Source of the DNA: Sphingopyxis sp. HIX
GTDB lineage: Bacteria; Pseudomonadota; Alphaproteobacteria; Sphingomonadales; Sphingomonadaceae
Direction of reading: 5' to 3'
DNA length: 64,000 nucleotides
NCBI RefSeq assembly: GCF_001468285.1
Contig: NZ_LNSB01000012.1
Span: 1 to 64,000, forward strand
Each line of letters begins with the position of its first letter. Position 1 is the first letter of the stretch. The position numbers and the translations under genes are program-made. Below the pieces are notes generated by a model. That model made no database searches. It worked only from the letters and a program-made list of their open reading frames with translations, and was not told the origin of the DNA. Shown here one piece after another: positions 16,305 through 26,436 of this stretch.

Positions 16305-18911
16305 ATGAATCATTCTCTCCCGAACCTGCGGGCCGCACTCCTATTCACCGCGGCCCTGGTTCCTTTACCGCTTCTCGCCCAGACCGAACCCGTCGACGGG
16401 GCGGCCGACCCAGATGGCGATTCCATCGTCGTCACCGGCCAGCGCCGCGCGCAATATGAGGCGACGGCCGAAAAGCGAGATGCCTTCATCGTGATGGACG
16501 CGATCTCGTCGGACGACATCGGCAAGCTCCCCGACCATAATACCGCCGCCGCGCTGCGCCGCATCCCGGGCTTGTCGGTGCAGGAAGACCAAGGCGAACC
16601 GCGCTTCCCCGTGCTTCGCGGGCTCCAGTCGACCTACAACCGCACGACCGTCGACGGCGCGCTGGTGTCGGGCGTGGACTCGACTGGCCGCACGGTGCCG
16701 CTCGACATCATCCCCTCGGTGATGGCGGCGCGGATCGAGGTCATCAAGACGGTGACGCCAGAGAATGACGCCAATGCGATCGGCGGCATCATCAACATCG
16801 CGACGCGCAGCGCATTCGACGCAAAGCGGGCCTTTTTCAACGGCGTCGCATCCTATGGCGTCTACGAGCAGAATGGGGACGTGCGGAACAGCAAGCCGTC
16901 CTATCGCCTGGCCTTCGCCGCGGGCACGACCTTCGGTGCGAACGACGAATGGGGCATCGTCATCGGCGCCAGCCAGGAACAGCTCGACTACGACATCCCG
17001 CAGATCGAGGTCGCGAGCCCGTCGGTCCGCGAATATACGGCGGCCGGCGCGCCGGTGAACTCGGGCGCGGCAAACGGCAACGGCATTCAGGTGCCGACCC
17101 AGCACCGACTCTTCTGGTACAACAACACCAAACAGCGCACCGGCGGCAATGTGAAGATCGAATGGCGCCCGTCGGATCGCTTTCGCTGGGAATTGTCGGG
17201 TGTCGTTGCGCGCACCGAGGACGACGAAGAGCGCATCGAATATCGTATCGAACCGATCGGCAACGTCGCGAACCAGACGCCGACCAGCGGCGATTTCGCG
17301 CGCGGCCGCATCATCATCCAGCTCAACCAGCCGATCACGAAGCGCCTCGTCGCGCTCGGCCGCACCGCCTTCGACTGGGATGCCGGTGAGAAGCTGAAGG
17401 TCGACGGCGACGCCGTCTTCTCGCTCGGCCGCCTGCGCGTTCCCAATGAAAGCATCGAATTCCGTACCCGCGACGCCGATGGTACGCGCTATGCCTTTCA
17501 CTATGACACGTCGGACTTTTATCCGGTGTTCACCCCGACGAACGCTGCTGCCGCGGTCGACCCGACCAACTTCTACCTTCAGCAGCAACGCAGCGACCTT
17601 CAGAAATCGCTGGAGAAGAGCGGCCAGTTCCGTCTCAACCTGACATATGGCGACGACAGCTATGACGGCGGGTTCAAGATCAAGACGGGCGGCGTCGTTC
17701 GTCTGACCGACCGCGAGAACAGCAACCCGCGCACCGATTATCGCGCTGCGACCGGCTTTACCTACACGCTCGACAAGGTCGTCACCGACGGTCCGACCAA
17801 GGCGATCCGCGATCAATTCTACATCCCGATCCGCATCGACGCCGACGCTTTCCCCGCTTTCTACGAAGCGAACAAGGCCAACTTCACGACGACGGTCGCG
17901 TCGGTCGCGGGCAATTACGACGTCAGCGAAGATGTCTATGCCGCCTATCTTCAGGGCAGCACGCGCATTGGCAATATCACCTTGCTCGGCGGTTTGCGCT
18001 ACGAACGCACCGAGATTTCCTCGAACGCCTTCCGCGCAGTCGGATCGACGCTGACCGAGGTCACGACTGACGGCAGCTATGACAATTGGTTGCCGAGCTT
18101 CCATATCCGCTGGGACGTCGCGGACCGCTTCGTCATCCGCGGGGCCTATACCAACACGATCGGCCGTCCCGATTACGGCTCGATCGCCGCGACCGAAGCA
18201 CTCAGCTTCGATGGCAGCCAGCCGACGCTGTCGCGCGGCAACCCCGGGCTGAAGCCCCGCGAAAGCCGCGGCTTCGACCTGTCGTTCGAATTTTATCCGA
18301 AGGACGGCGTTATCTCGGCCGCGCTGTTCCACAAGAAGATCAACAACGAGATCTTCACCCTGTCCAACGTCGAGCGGATCGACGTGGGCCGTGGGGTCGA
18401 GGATGTGCTGGTCTCGGAACCGCGCAACGCCGAGAGTGCAACGATCAAGGGGCTCGAGCTGAACCTTCAGCAGGCGCTGACCTTCCTGCCCGATCCGTTC
18501 GACGGCCTTGGCATCAGCGCGAACGCGACCTTCCTCGATACGAAGTTCACCTTCCTGACCAGCGTCGGTCCGCGCGTGACGGGCCTGTTCCTGCAGCCCG
18601 ATACGGTTTGGAACGCGTCGGTCTATTACCAGAAGGGCAAGTTCGAGGGCCGGCTGTCCTACAATTACATCGGTGGCTTCCTCGAAACGATCAACGACAC
18701 GATCCCGAATGCCGATCAATATTGGAAGAGCCGCGGCACGCTCGACGCGAACCTCAACTTCCGCCTGACGCCGAACGTCACGCTTTACGCCGAGGGGCAG
18801 AACCTCACGAACAAGGGGCGCCGCGAACTCGTCGGCCCGGGGCAAGCCTATCTCCAGGAATCGGCCGAATATGGCCGCACCTTCTGGTTCGGCGTGGCGG
18901 CGAACTTCTGA
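16305..18911 (+). CDS. TonB-dependent receptor
   Basis: An 868-residue outer-membrane receptor. Signal peptide ends near LLAQ; IVVTGQRR follows as the TonB-box region. The plug shows LPDHNTAAALRRIPGLSV, VLRGLQSTYNRTTVDG and the EVIKTVTPENDANAIGGIINI segment. The last residue is Phe, as expected for a beta-barrel. The plug resembles the Caulobacter/sphingomonad type of receptor often used for oligosaccharides or aromatic ligands. It overlaps the next gene by one base (TGATG). The ligand is unknown. Confidence 0.92.
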   Translation: MNHSLPNLRAALLFTAALVPLPLLAQTEPVDGAADPDGDSIVVTGQRRAQYEATAEKRDAFIVMDAISSDDIGKLPDHNTAAALRRIPGLSVQEDQGEPRFPVLRGLQSTYNRTTVDGALVSGVDSTGRTVPLDIIPSVMAARIEVIKTVTPENDANAIGGIINIATRSAFDAKRAFFNGVASYGVYEQNGDVRNSKPSYRLAFAAGTTFGANDEWGIVIGASQEQLDYDIPQIEVASPSVREYTAAGAPVNSGAANGNGIQVPTQHRLFWYNNTKQRTGGNVKIEWRPSDRFRWELSGVVARTEDDEERIEYRIEPIGNVANQTPTSGDFARGRIIIQLNQPITKRLVALGRTAFDWDAGEKLKVDGDAVFSLGRLRVPNESIEFRTRDADGTRYAFHYDTSDFYPVFTPTNAAAAVDPTNFYLQQQRSDLQKSLEKSGQFRLNLTYGDDSYDGGFKIKTGGVVRLTDRENSNPRTDYRAATGFTYTLDKVVTDGPTKAIRDQFYIPIRIDADAFPAFYEANKANFTTTVASVAGNYDVSEDVYAAYLQGSTRIGNITLLGGLRYERTEISSNAFRAVGSTLTEVTTDGSYDNWLPSFHIRWDVADRFVIRGAYTNTIGRPDYGSIAATEALSFDGSQPTLSRGNPGLKPRESRGFDLSFEFYPKDGVISAALFHKKINNEIFTLSNVERIDVGRGVEDVLVSEPRNAESATIKGLELNLQQALTFLPDPFDGLGISANATFLDTKFTFLTSVGPRVTGLFLQPDTVWNASVYYQKGKFEGRLSYNYIGGFLETINDTIPNADQYWKSRGTLDANLNFRLTPNVTLYAEGQNLTNKGRRELVGPGQAYLQESAEYGRTFWFGVAANF

Positions 18912-19723
18912 TGCTCGGTGCGCTTCTGCTCCTCGCCTCGACCGCAGCGACGCCTGCCGCCGCGGTTCCGCAGGGCGAGGCGGCCGAGACCGTCCGCCGC
19001 ATCCCCGCCGCCGAAGCGCGGCAGGGTGTGGCGGCCGGCCCCGCGGGCATCTACGCCGTCGCGAACTGGACGATCGCCCGCTACGACCGCAAGACCGGCG
19101 AGCGCGTGACACTGTGGGAGGGCGACCCCGCGCGCTATCCGCACATCAACAGCTGCGCCCTGCTCAAAGGCGAGCTGGTGTGCGCGGCGTCGAACTTCCC
19201 GGCGGTACCGCAGGCCAGCTCGGTCGAAATCTTCGATCCCCTCACGCTCGCTCACAAGCGCACGGTGTCGCTGGGACAGGGCACCGGTTCGCTCACCTGG
19301 ATCGACTGGCACGACGGCCACTGGTGGGGCATGTTCGCCAATTATGACGCCAAGGGCGGCGAGCCGCCGCGCGACCACCGTTATACCACGCTGGTCAAAT
19401 TCGATCCCGAGTGGCGCCGCACCGAAAGCTGGGCGCTGCCCGCGACGATCCTCGAACGGATCGCGCCGATGAGCATTTCGGGTGGCGGCTTCGGGCCCGA
19501 TGGAAATCTGTGGCTGTCGGGACACGATCTGCCCGAACTCTATGTCACGCGGCTGCCCAAAGGGGGCGCAACGCTCGACCATATTGCGACCGTGCCGATG
19601 GAGGCCGAGGGACAGGCGATCGACTGGGACGAAAGCCAGCCGGGCGTGCTGTGGGGGATTTCACGCAAGAGCCGGGCGTTGATCGCAATGCGCGTGGCGG
19701 CGATCGACAGCCGCGGCCGCTGA
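18911..19723 (+). CDS. Exported beta-propeller-like protein coupled to TonB receptor
   Basis: A 270-residue protein with a short signal peptide (MLGALLLLASTAATPAAA). The body has repeated Trp/Asp-Gly motifs (NWTIARYDRKTGERVTLWEG, WIDWHDGHWWGMF, DGNLWLSGHDLPELYVTRL), suggesting a six- or seven-bladed propeller. Its ATG overlaps the TGA of the receptor gene, so the two are translated together. It may bind or process the receptor's ligand in the periplasm. I do not recognise a named family. Confidence 0.75.
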   Translation: MLGALLLLASTAATPAAAVPQGEAAETVRRIPAAEARQGVAAGPAGIYAVANWTIARYDRKTGERVTLWEGDPARYPHINSCALLKGELVCAASNFPAVPQASSVEIFDPLTLAHKRTVSLGQGTGSLTWIDWHDGHWWGMFANYDAKGGEPPRDHRYTTLVKFDPEWRRTESWALPATILERIAPMSISGGGFGPDGNLWLSGHDLPELYVTRLPKGGATLDHIATVPMEAEGQAIDWDESQPGVLWGISRKSRALIAMRVAAIDSRGR

Positions 19724-19840
19724 GGCGACCTGCTGCCACCACCCCGGGGTGGCGGGACGCCCGCGCACCGGTGGCTCACGGTTCAGGGGCGTTTCGGGGC
19801 GCAACCCGACGGCCAACGTCGCGACCCCTAGATGAAATGG

Positions 19841-21187
19841 TCAGGCAACGCGCTCGATCGCCGGGAGCCGCCATGCGAGCGAACGAAGAGCGGGCAGCGC
19901 GAGATAGCCCCGAAAAAGCGGCCGGAAGGCACCGCCGGGTGTTGGCAGCCAGTTACCGGCCATGGCCGCCTCAGGCGCTTCGCGCTGAAACAATATGTCG
20001 ATCGAGCCATCGCGATTGGGACGGATCGACCGGGTTCGGTCACCTATCGAATAGCGGGAAATGGGATTGGGAACGAGATACAGCCGACCGTCAGCCTCTT
20101 CACTGTACATTGTGAGCGACCAGAAGGCCTTCACCGGAACGCCCCCGGGTGGCAGGCGGAGACGGTAGTTCCGGTCGCCTCGCAGAGCTTCGCCATGATC
20201 GTCAGCGAGCCCGTGAGCGTAGAGCGCCTCCTCCGGCGGCAAGGCGGCGAGGCCCACGAGTGCGACACGCGCTCGCTCCTCTTCGTTTTCCCCAAAGTCG
20301 CCCGTCGCGTCGGCGGAGTAGCTCCAGCCATCAATTCTCCGCTCATTGGACGACGCGGCGGCTAGCCGGGTCAGCCCGTCGGCAATCGCGGTGCGCCACG
20401 ACCGAAGCAGGGGCGCGGGCCAATCTTGTGCAGGCGGCATGGCGCCCGAGAACTCGGGAAACCGCCTTGCTCTTAGTGCACGCGGGTCTCCGGGGTCGCA
20501 TCGATCGAGCATCGCCTTCACCACCGCGAGGAAATTTCCGGCATCGGCTATGTCACCTGGCTCGACCGGCAGGATCGGTCCGTCCTTGCGGGTTGCCGCA
20601 TCCTCGATCCGGATGGCGTCCTGAAGCGCATTGACCGCAGCGACATCTTCGGGTCCGTCGATCAGAATGCGGATCAACATCCAGACGTCCGAAGTCGCGG
20701 CACGAACGGGATAGGCACCCTCGGGAACCGCGTCATCCGGCCAGCCTGGCGGCAGAATGGCAAACCGTCCGCCCCTGCCTCCCGACGCCCGTGTACCTGC
20801 AAAGAAGAAGTTATCGGTGAAGGCATCCATGAACGCCGTGCTGAAATAACGGTCCGGAATGTCCGGTATCTCGACAACGACCGGGCCGCCCGAGAGATCA
20901 ATTCGGGCATTGGTGACGAGGCAATCATTGTTGACGGCGGTTATTTGCCGCATGGCGGGATCAGACAGGCTGCGCCGACTCATCGGCCTGTTGAGAATCC
21001 AGGCCCCTCCCGCAGTCCGCGGCCTAGCCGAAACATAGGCGGTGCGGGCGAACTCGAAAAGCGGAAAGCCGGCGCAGAAGGCTGCGAAGCGATCCTCGTC
21101 CGCGGTCACCGCGGCGACCGGCTCACCAACGGGAATGACCGCAGCGGCGGCGGCAAAGCGGATCATGTCGCGCCTGGTAAACGTCAT
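19841..21187 (-). CDS. DUF1254/DUF1214 protein with Tat signal
   Basis: A 448-residue exported protein. The N terminus has a twin-arginine motif (TRRDMIRFAAAAAVIP). The first half matches DUF1254 (YFSTAFMDAFTDNFFFAGTR, ARIDLSGGPVVVEIPD) and the C-terminal quarter DUF1214 (FWSLTMYSEEADGRLYLVPNPISRYSIGDRT). Proteins with this pair are common in catabolic clusters but lack a settled biochemical role. The start at 21187 gives the Tat signal. It is the last gene of a minus-strand group with the serine hydrolase and carboxylesterase upstream. Confidence 0.83.
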   Translation of the reverse strand: MTFTRRDMIRFAAAAAVIPVGEPVAAVTADEDRFAAFCAGFPLFEFARTAYVSARPRTAGGAWILNRPMSRRSLSDPAMRQITAVNNDCLVTNARIDLSGGPVVVEIPDIPDRYFSTAFMDAFTDNFFFAGTRASGGRGGRFAILPPGWPDDAVPEGAYPVRAATSDVWMLIRILIDGPEDVAAVNALQDAIRIEDAATRKDGPILPVEPGDIADAGNFLAVVKAMLDRCDPGDPRALRARRFPEFSGAMPPAQDWPAPLLRSWRTAIADGLTRLAAASSNERRIDGWSYSADATGDFGENEEERARVALVGLAALPPEEALYAHGLADDHGEALRGDRNYRLRLPPGGVPVKAFWSLTMYSEEADGRLYLVPNPISRYSIGDRTRSIRPNRDGSIDILFQREAPEAAMAGNWLPTPGGAFRPLFRGYLALPALRSLAWRLPAIERVA

Positions 21188-21274
21188 GATGCGCGCCTGG
21201 CCCACGATTGATGCTAAAGGACGACGCGGCGGCTGCCGCCGCCGCGCCGAGGTATTGCTCCCTCGGAGGTGAGG

Positions 21275-22513
21275 TCAGGGAGCCGGAGTACGGTTCGCGA
21301 TCGCAACTTCGATCAAATCCTGCATCACCTGCTCGAGCTCGACGCCCTTGCGGTCGCCGCCGGTCGAGATTTCCGTGGCGATCAGGCCATAATAGCCGGT
21401 CTGGCGATCGATCCATCCGGTCCATCCATAGGCCCCTGGCGAGGAATTGATCTTCGAGGTCGCGCAGGCCGCTGGGGTATCGCATTCGACGAAGGAGCCG
21501 AGCGCATATTCCCAGTTGGTCGCGCCGGACGGAACGAACAGCCGCGGCAGGCCAGCCGTTCGCTGCTGCGTGAAGGCAGTCATGTCGGTGACGAATGTGC
21601 CGCTCAGAAGGGCGCGCAGGAGCTTCGCATAATCGCGCGGCGTCGAGTAGGCGCCGCCGGCAATCCACGGATTGGTCGGGGCGCTTCCGCCTGGATCGTA
21701 CCAGACCGTGGAGGTCATGCCGAGCGGCGTTGTCACGTGCTGGCTGAACAGCTCGTGGAAATTGCGCTGACGCGCGGGGCTCGTCCCGGGCTGGATACTG
21801 GTGTCCTTCGCCTCGAGATAGGCGGCCGCGATCTGGATACCGTGCGGCCCGTAGCTGTACTGGGCGCCAGGCGCATTGCCTGGCCTCAGGCTGTCGTAGC
21901 GCAGGTCATGGATGCTTTTCGCGCAATTGTAGAGCGTCCAGGTCGGAAGAAGCTGGCATCCGCCGACCAGCGGGCTCGCATTGAAGCCCGAGGTCATGGA
22001 CAATGTGTGCTTCAGCTTGACGTTCTTCTTCGTACCGCTCGTCGTCCAGAAGGCAAGCGCCGGGGCCATGGGATCCTCGAGCGTGACGATACCCGACTGG
22101 ACCATTCGCATGGCGAGCGCTCCGGCCATCCATTTCGAAGCCGAGGCGAGCGGGGTTACGCGATCGATCCCGAAACTCCCCTTCTCATGGGTGAACAGAT
22201 ATTCCGGATCGTTCGCGTTGCCGACGATGAAGAAGCCGTTCGCGACCTCCGTGTCGGCTTCGATCGCGGCTTCCAGCGCCGTCCAGTCATAGGTATAGCC
22301 TCCGACCGTGGTCGACAGGCTGGCGCTCGCAGCGGGTGCCGCGGCGGTTGCGCTGCCGGATGCCCGGGCCATGGGGGCCTGGGGAGGCAGCTGCACCATC
22401 GGGCGGGCGCCGTCCTCCTCCCTCTGACTAAAGACGGATTGCGCGGCAATCGCGCCCGCGCCGATCAAGGCGGCACCGGCGGCGCCCCAGACCAATATTC
22501 TCCTCTGCACCAT
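21275..22513 (-). CDS. Beta-lactamase-fold serine hydrolase, membrane-anchored or exported
   Basis: A 412-residue hydrolase. It has an N-terminal hydrophobic segment (RRILVWGAAGAALIGAGAIAA), an Ala-rich linker, then the catalytic domain with the SxxK motif in PLASASKWMAG and LSMTSGFN. As in the 12685-13695 hydrolase, YxN is replaced, here by YSYGPHG. Several Cys pairs in the mature part suggest disulfides. GGGAGAG precedes ATG 22513. It lies between a carboxylesterase gene and the DUF1254 gene. An exported esterase or amidase is likely. Confidence 0.85.
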   Translation of the reverse strand: MVQRRILVWGAAGAALIGAGAIAAQSVFSQREEDGARPMVQLPPQAPMARASGSATAAAPAASASLSTTVGGYTYDWTALEAAIEADTEVANGFFIVGNANDPEYLFTHEKGSFGIDRVTPLASASKWMAGALAMRMVQSGIVTLEDPMAPALAFWTTSGTKKNVKLKHTLSMTSGFNASPLVGGCQLLPTWTLYNCAKSIHDLRYDSLRPGNAPGAQYSYGPHGIQIAAAYLEAKDTSIQPGTSPARQRNFHELFSQHVTTPLGMTSTVWYDPGGSAPTNPWIAGGAYSTPRDYAKLLRALLSGTFVTDMTAFTQQRTAGLPRLFVPSGATNWEYALGSFVECDTPAACATSKINSSPGAYGWTGWIDRQTGYYGLIATEISTGGDRKGVELEQVMQDLIEVAIANRTPAP

Positions 22514-22571
22514 ATTCTCTCTCCCAGCTTCGTTGCACGTCGTCGAAACGGAGCCCGCGGACCCGTGGGCG

Positions 22572-24119
22572 CTATGGAGCAGTGCCCGATGCTTCGGCAT
22601 GCACCTTCAGAAGATGATCGATCTGCGCCTTGCGAAAGCCGGAAGCCACGACCGGGTTCGCAGCGAGCAGGGCCAGACGGTCGTCAGCCGCGTCATAACG
22701 CGGCCAATCCGGGACGAGCGCGCAGCGCGGATTTCCGAATTTTGCGAAAGCCACCCAGCATTCGGACATAGCGGCGCCGAACCGGCGGTCCTCTTCGCCG
22801 ATCGGTCCCGCGAGCGATGCAAAATAGTCCAGCGATCCGAACAGATAGGGAATTTCGGAGCCATGCGCGGCACCTTTCGCCTGCGAGCGACGACCGGCCG
22901 CGACATAGTCGAAATGATAGAGAAAGGAGGGCTTGCCCCGGGCCGTGCGTGCGGCCAGCCACCGCGCCGGCCCGACGAACCAGGCGTCGCCGAGGATCTG
23001 GCGTGCAAGTTCGTCTTCGGCGAGACCAGCGCCATAGGCTGACCGCCCCCCCGCCTGGTCGGCGCCGAGATAGACCATCGCCATCGCGGGCGGCACACCC
23101 ATTGCGACGATCACGCTGGCCTCGTTACTGTTCGCGCCGACGAGGAGCGGTACATCGACCGGTTCGCCCTTGGCGAGCGTCCGCCAGGGGGCTTCGCGAA
23201 TGAGCGTCCCGTCGAGTATGGGGCCTGTCATCTCCCCCGGTGACCGGACTTCGCTTGCGGAGACCAGCGCGGCGACGGGAAGCGCGCGCAAATCGGCTGC
23301 CGATGCTCCGGGTTTGGCTCCGGCCCGGACCGCCAACGCGGCGCCGAGGGCTTCCTGCTGTGCGAGCGGGCGCGGGTCGAGGAGGCCGACACCCGACTGG
23401 ACGATCGCGCGCGCGAAGAGCCCCTTGGCCTGCTCCTGCGCGAGGATCGTCGTTACGCCGATCGCGCCGGCCGACTCTCCGAACAGCGTTACCTGCTTCG
23501 GATCTCCGCCGAAGGCCGAAATATTCGCCTGGACCCAGCGCAGCGCCGCCAGCTGGTCCATGAGACCATAGTTGGCGAGCGCTTCACCCTTTGGCCTGGC
23601 GGCGCTGAGCGCGGGGTGAGCATAATATCCCAGCGCACCGAGACGGTAGTTGATGGTGACGAGAACCACGCCCTGGCGCGCGAAGGCGGAGCCGTCGAAG
23701 GCCGGAAAGACACCCGATCCGAGAACATGGGCGCCGCCGTGGATCCAGACCATGACCGGGAGTTTGCGCGCGTCCTTCGGCCGCCAGACATTGAGCTGGA
23801 GGCAGTCCTCGGACTGAAAGTCCGCGACACCGCCGGCGACGAGGGCGGGCACGACCCGCTGCGGGCAGGCCGGTCCCGGCCGTGAAGCATCGCGGGTGCC
23901 CTTCCACGCGCCCGCGCGCTGGGGCGGACGCCAGCGCAGGCTCCCGGTCGGGGCGGCGGCAAACGGGATGTTGTAGAAGCGGTCGATCCCCGATGCGCTG
24001 CTGCCGACGAGCCTGCCCTGTGCGAGGCTGACCGCCGGCCCCGCGTCGCCTGCGAAGGCGGACGCGGGACAGAGCAAGCCGGCTGCCAGGCAAAGTCCCA
24101 ATGATAAGCTCAGCCGCAA
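22572..24119 (-). CDS. Type-B carboxylesterase, exported
   Basis: A 515-residue carboxylesterase. Signal peptide through SAFA. The family landmarks are SEDCLQLNVWRP, VMVWIHGGAHVLGSG (oxyanion hole), the nucleophile elbow FGESAGA, and AAHGSEIPYLFG with the catalytic His. It would hydrolyse carboxylic esters in the periplasm. It follows a TonB receptor on the same strand with only about 54 nt between them, so uptake and hydrolysis are probably coordinated. It resembles the esterase at 31226-32728. Confidence 0.9.
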   Translation of the reverse strand: MRLSLSLGLCLAAGLLCPASAFAGDAGPAVSLAQGRLVGSSASGIDRFYNIPFAAAPTGSLRWRPPQRAGAWKGTRDASRPGPACPQRVVPALVAGGVADFQSEDCLQLNVWRPKDARKLPVMVWIHGGAHVLGSGVFPAFDGSAFARQGVVLVTINYRLGALGYYAHPALSAARPKGEALANYGLMDQLAALRWVQANISAFGGDPKQVTLFGESAGAIGVTTILAQEQAKGLFARAIVQSGVGLLDPRPLAQQEALGAALAVRAGAKPGASAADLRALPVAALVSASEVRSPGEMTGPILDGTLIREAPWRTLAKGEPVDVPLLVGANSNEASVIVAMGVPPAMAMVYLGADQAGGRSAYGAGLAEDELARQILGDAWFVGPARWLAARTARGKPSFLYHFDYVAAGRRSQAKGAAHGSEIPYLFGSLDYFASLAGPIGEEDRRFGAAMSECWVAFAKFGNPRCALVPDWPRYDAADDRLALLAANPVVASGFRKAQIDHLLKVHAEASGTAP

Positions 24120-24173
24120 TTCGGCCTCCTCATTTCTGCTGCCAGGTGCGAAGGCCTCCTCCGCCGTGCCGTG

Positions 24174-26414
24174 TCAGAAGGTTATGCGACCCTCGACACC
24201 GATTACGCGCGGCTGGCTGTAGCGATTGATCGTGGGGGCCTGGGCGACATAGTAGAGCTTGTCGAACAGGTTGTTGGCGAAGGCGCTGATGTTGACCTTC
24301 CCGAACTGTACGCCGACGCGCAAGTTCACCAGAACATAATCGTCAAGATCGACCGATGTGGCCGTCAGCTCCTGCTTGCCGCCCCATTGACCGCTCACGA
24401 GGACATTGCTCGTCAGCGCGACATCCTTGGCGACGGGATAGCGAAGGTTGAGATTGGCCGAGGCGAGCCAGTCCGGCACCTGGGCAAGGTCGAGCCCGTC
24501 ATAGCGTCCGCTCTTGACCTTCCCGCCCTGACGCGACCCGCTGAGCGCGAGGCGGCCATTGCCCTCCCCGAGATCGAAGCCCTGCGAATATTCCGCTTCG
24601 ATGCCCCAGCTTTTCGCATCGCCTGCATTGGCGAGATAGGTTACGGCGGCCACCGGGCAGGTCGGGTTTGTCAGCGCGCAGCCATCGTCGAGTTGGGCGA
24701 TCAGATCATCCAGCTCGGTATAATAGCCGGCGATCGCGAAGTAGCCGCGGCGAAGGGGGCTGCCCTTGATGCCGACTTCATAGCTCCGGCTCCCCTCGCT
24801 CCCGAACGGTACCTGAACAGGGCTCGGCGCGCGCGGATCCGACAGGCGGGTGTTGAAGCCGCCGGCGCGGTAGCTGGTTCCCACCTTGCCATATGCCAGC
24901 ACGTTCGGCGTGAGCTTGAACGACAGGGTCGCATTGTAGGAAAGATTGTCGTCGCTCAGCTTCCCGTCGATAATGCGGCTCGGCCCGCCGGTCGGGAGGC
25001 CGGTCGCCAGATCGTAGAGCCGCGCCGTGATCGACCGGCTGTCGCTGGTGTAGCGAAGTTCGCCCGTGATGTTGATCGTGTCGGTGATGTCGAAGCCGAG
25101 CGACCCGTAAGCCGCATAGCTTTCGAAGTGGAGGCGCGACGGCGCGATGTTGCCCGGCGACGGGTTGGCGAGCGTCGGCGTCCGCGTCGTGGTCAGCGAG
25201 AAATCGCTGTCGAGAATCAGCGCCTCCGCGCCGAGGAGCCAGGCGAAGCGCCCGCCCGATCCGTTGACGTGAATGTCCTGCGAGAAGCTGTCGGTGGTAT
25301 CGATCACAAACGACCCGCTGCTGGGATCGATCGGCGTCAGCGCGCCGACCTGGCCCGCTGCCCGCGCACGCGCCAGCTCGGCCGGGCTGACCGCGTCGTT
25401 GTCGAGGTCATATTCTGAATGGCGTTTGCGGAAACTGGTCGTGGAACTGAGCTCGGCGCCGCCCAGATCGACGCGCACCAGGGCCTGCAACCCGTCGATG
25501 TCCTGAATGGCTCGCGGGGCGGTGCTCCAGGGATAGCTGAAGCGGTCCTGGATATAACCTCCCGGAAAGCCCGGCGTGCCGGCCGGGATGAAGATCTGGT
25601 AGTGGATGCTGGGCGTCGTGAGGCGCTGCGTCTCGGCGAGAAGCACGACATCGACGGGACCGCGCCGAAGGCGGAGCTGGCCGCGCAGACCGTGGCCCTT
25701 CTGCCGATCGAAATATACGTCGTTGTCCGGATTGTAGAAAAAGCCCTTGTCCTGCTCGACAAGGTCGCCGCTTATGCGCAGCGCAGCGCCTTCGCCAAGC
25801 GGCACATTGACTGCGCCCTGCAGCTGGAGGCTGTTGTTCTCGAAGGCATAGCGTGCGCTCGCCCACCCCGAGAGATCGAACTCCGGCTGTGCCGAAATGA
25901 TGTTGATCGCGCCACCGACCGCGTTCCGGCCGTAAAGGGCACCCTGCGTCCCGCGCAGCACCTCGACGCGGCCGATATCGAGCATGTCGAGCCGCGAGAA
26001 GTTGCGGCCGCCGACGGGGCCGCCGCCAATATAGGCCCCGTTGCGGTAGAGACCGATGCTCGGATCGCCGTTCGTCGCCCGCGCCGTCGACGATGCGCGA
26101 ATGGAAATTTCGGAGGTCAGCGACGAGTTGAGGTTGTTGAAACGAACGCTCGGCTGATCGGCCAGGAGTTCGGGGGTCGACGTCGCGCCACCGCGATCTG
26201 CAAGCGAGGCTGCGTCGATGACCGAGGCCGCTGTCGGGACGTCGGCGAGCCGCTCCTCGCGGCGCCTCGCCGTAACCACGATCGAGCCGTCATCGACGGC
26301 TGCCGACGCGGTGTCAGCCGGGGCGGGCGGGTCGCTTTCCTGGGCCAGAGCCGGATCGGCGCCGACGACCCAAAGGGCGGCCGAACAAAACAAGGTGCAC
26401 GCGTAGCGTCCCAT
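24174..26414 (-). CDS. TonB-dependent receptor
   Basis: A 746-residue outer-membrane receptor. Signal peptide through DPALAQ, SIVVTARRREERLADVPTAASV as TonB-box and plug start, and IEVLRGTQGALYGRNAVGGAINI-type plug sequence. It ends EGRITF. GGGAGG stands 6 nt before the ATG at 26414. The sequence fits the siderophore-like/xenobiotic receptor subgroup abundant in sphingomonads. The palindrome ATTATCGATAAT lies 27 nt upstream and is shared with the GntR gene at 27.8 kb, so GntR control is likely. Confidence 0.92.
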   Translation of the reverse strand: MGRYACTLFCSAALWVVGADPALAQESDPPAPADTASAAVDDGSIVVTARRREERLADVPTAASVIDAASLADRGGATSTPELLADQPSVRFNNLNSSLTSEISIRASSTARATNGDPSIGLYRNGAYIGGGPVGGRNFSRLDMLDIGRVEVLRGTQGALYGRNAVGGAINIISAQPEFDLSGWASARYAFENNSLQLQGAVNVPLGEGAALRISGDLVEQDKGFFYNPDNDVYFDRQKGHGLRGQLRLRRGPVDVVLLAETQRLTTPSIHYQIFIPAGTPGFPGGYIQDRFSYPWSTAPRAIQDIDGLQALVRVDLGGAELSSTTSFRKRHSEYDLDNDAVSPAELARARAAGQVGALTPIDPSSGSFVIDTTDSFSQDIHVNGSGGRFAWLLGAEALILDSDFSLTTTRTPTLANPSPGNIAPSRLHFESYAAYGSLGFDITDTINITGELRYTSDSRSITARLYDLATGLPTGGPSRIIDGKLSDDNLSYNATLSFKLTPNVLAYGKVGTSYRAGGFNTRLSDPRAPSPVQVPFGSEGSRSYEVGIKGSPLRRGYFAIAGYYTELDDLIAQLDDGCALTNPTCPVAAVTYLANAGDAKSWGIEAEYSQGFDLGEGNGRLALSGSRQGGKVKSGRYDGLDLAQVPDWLASANLNLRYPVAKDVALTSNVLVSGQWGGKQELTATSVDLDDYVLVNLRVGVQFGKVNISAFANNLFDKLYYVAQAPTINRYSQPRVIGVEGRITF

Positions 26415-26436
26415 AAATCCCTCCCATGTCATTTCT

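Noticed and set aside
16365..19112. Long open frame (about 900 codons) antisense to the TonB receptor
   Set aside because: It is an arginine-rich shadow of a clear receptor gene, with no domain, start signal or plausible composition. Such frames are expected in GC-rich DNA.
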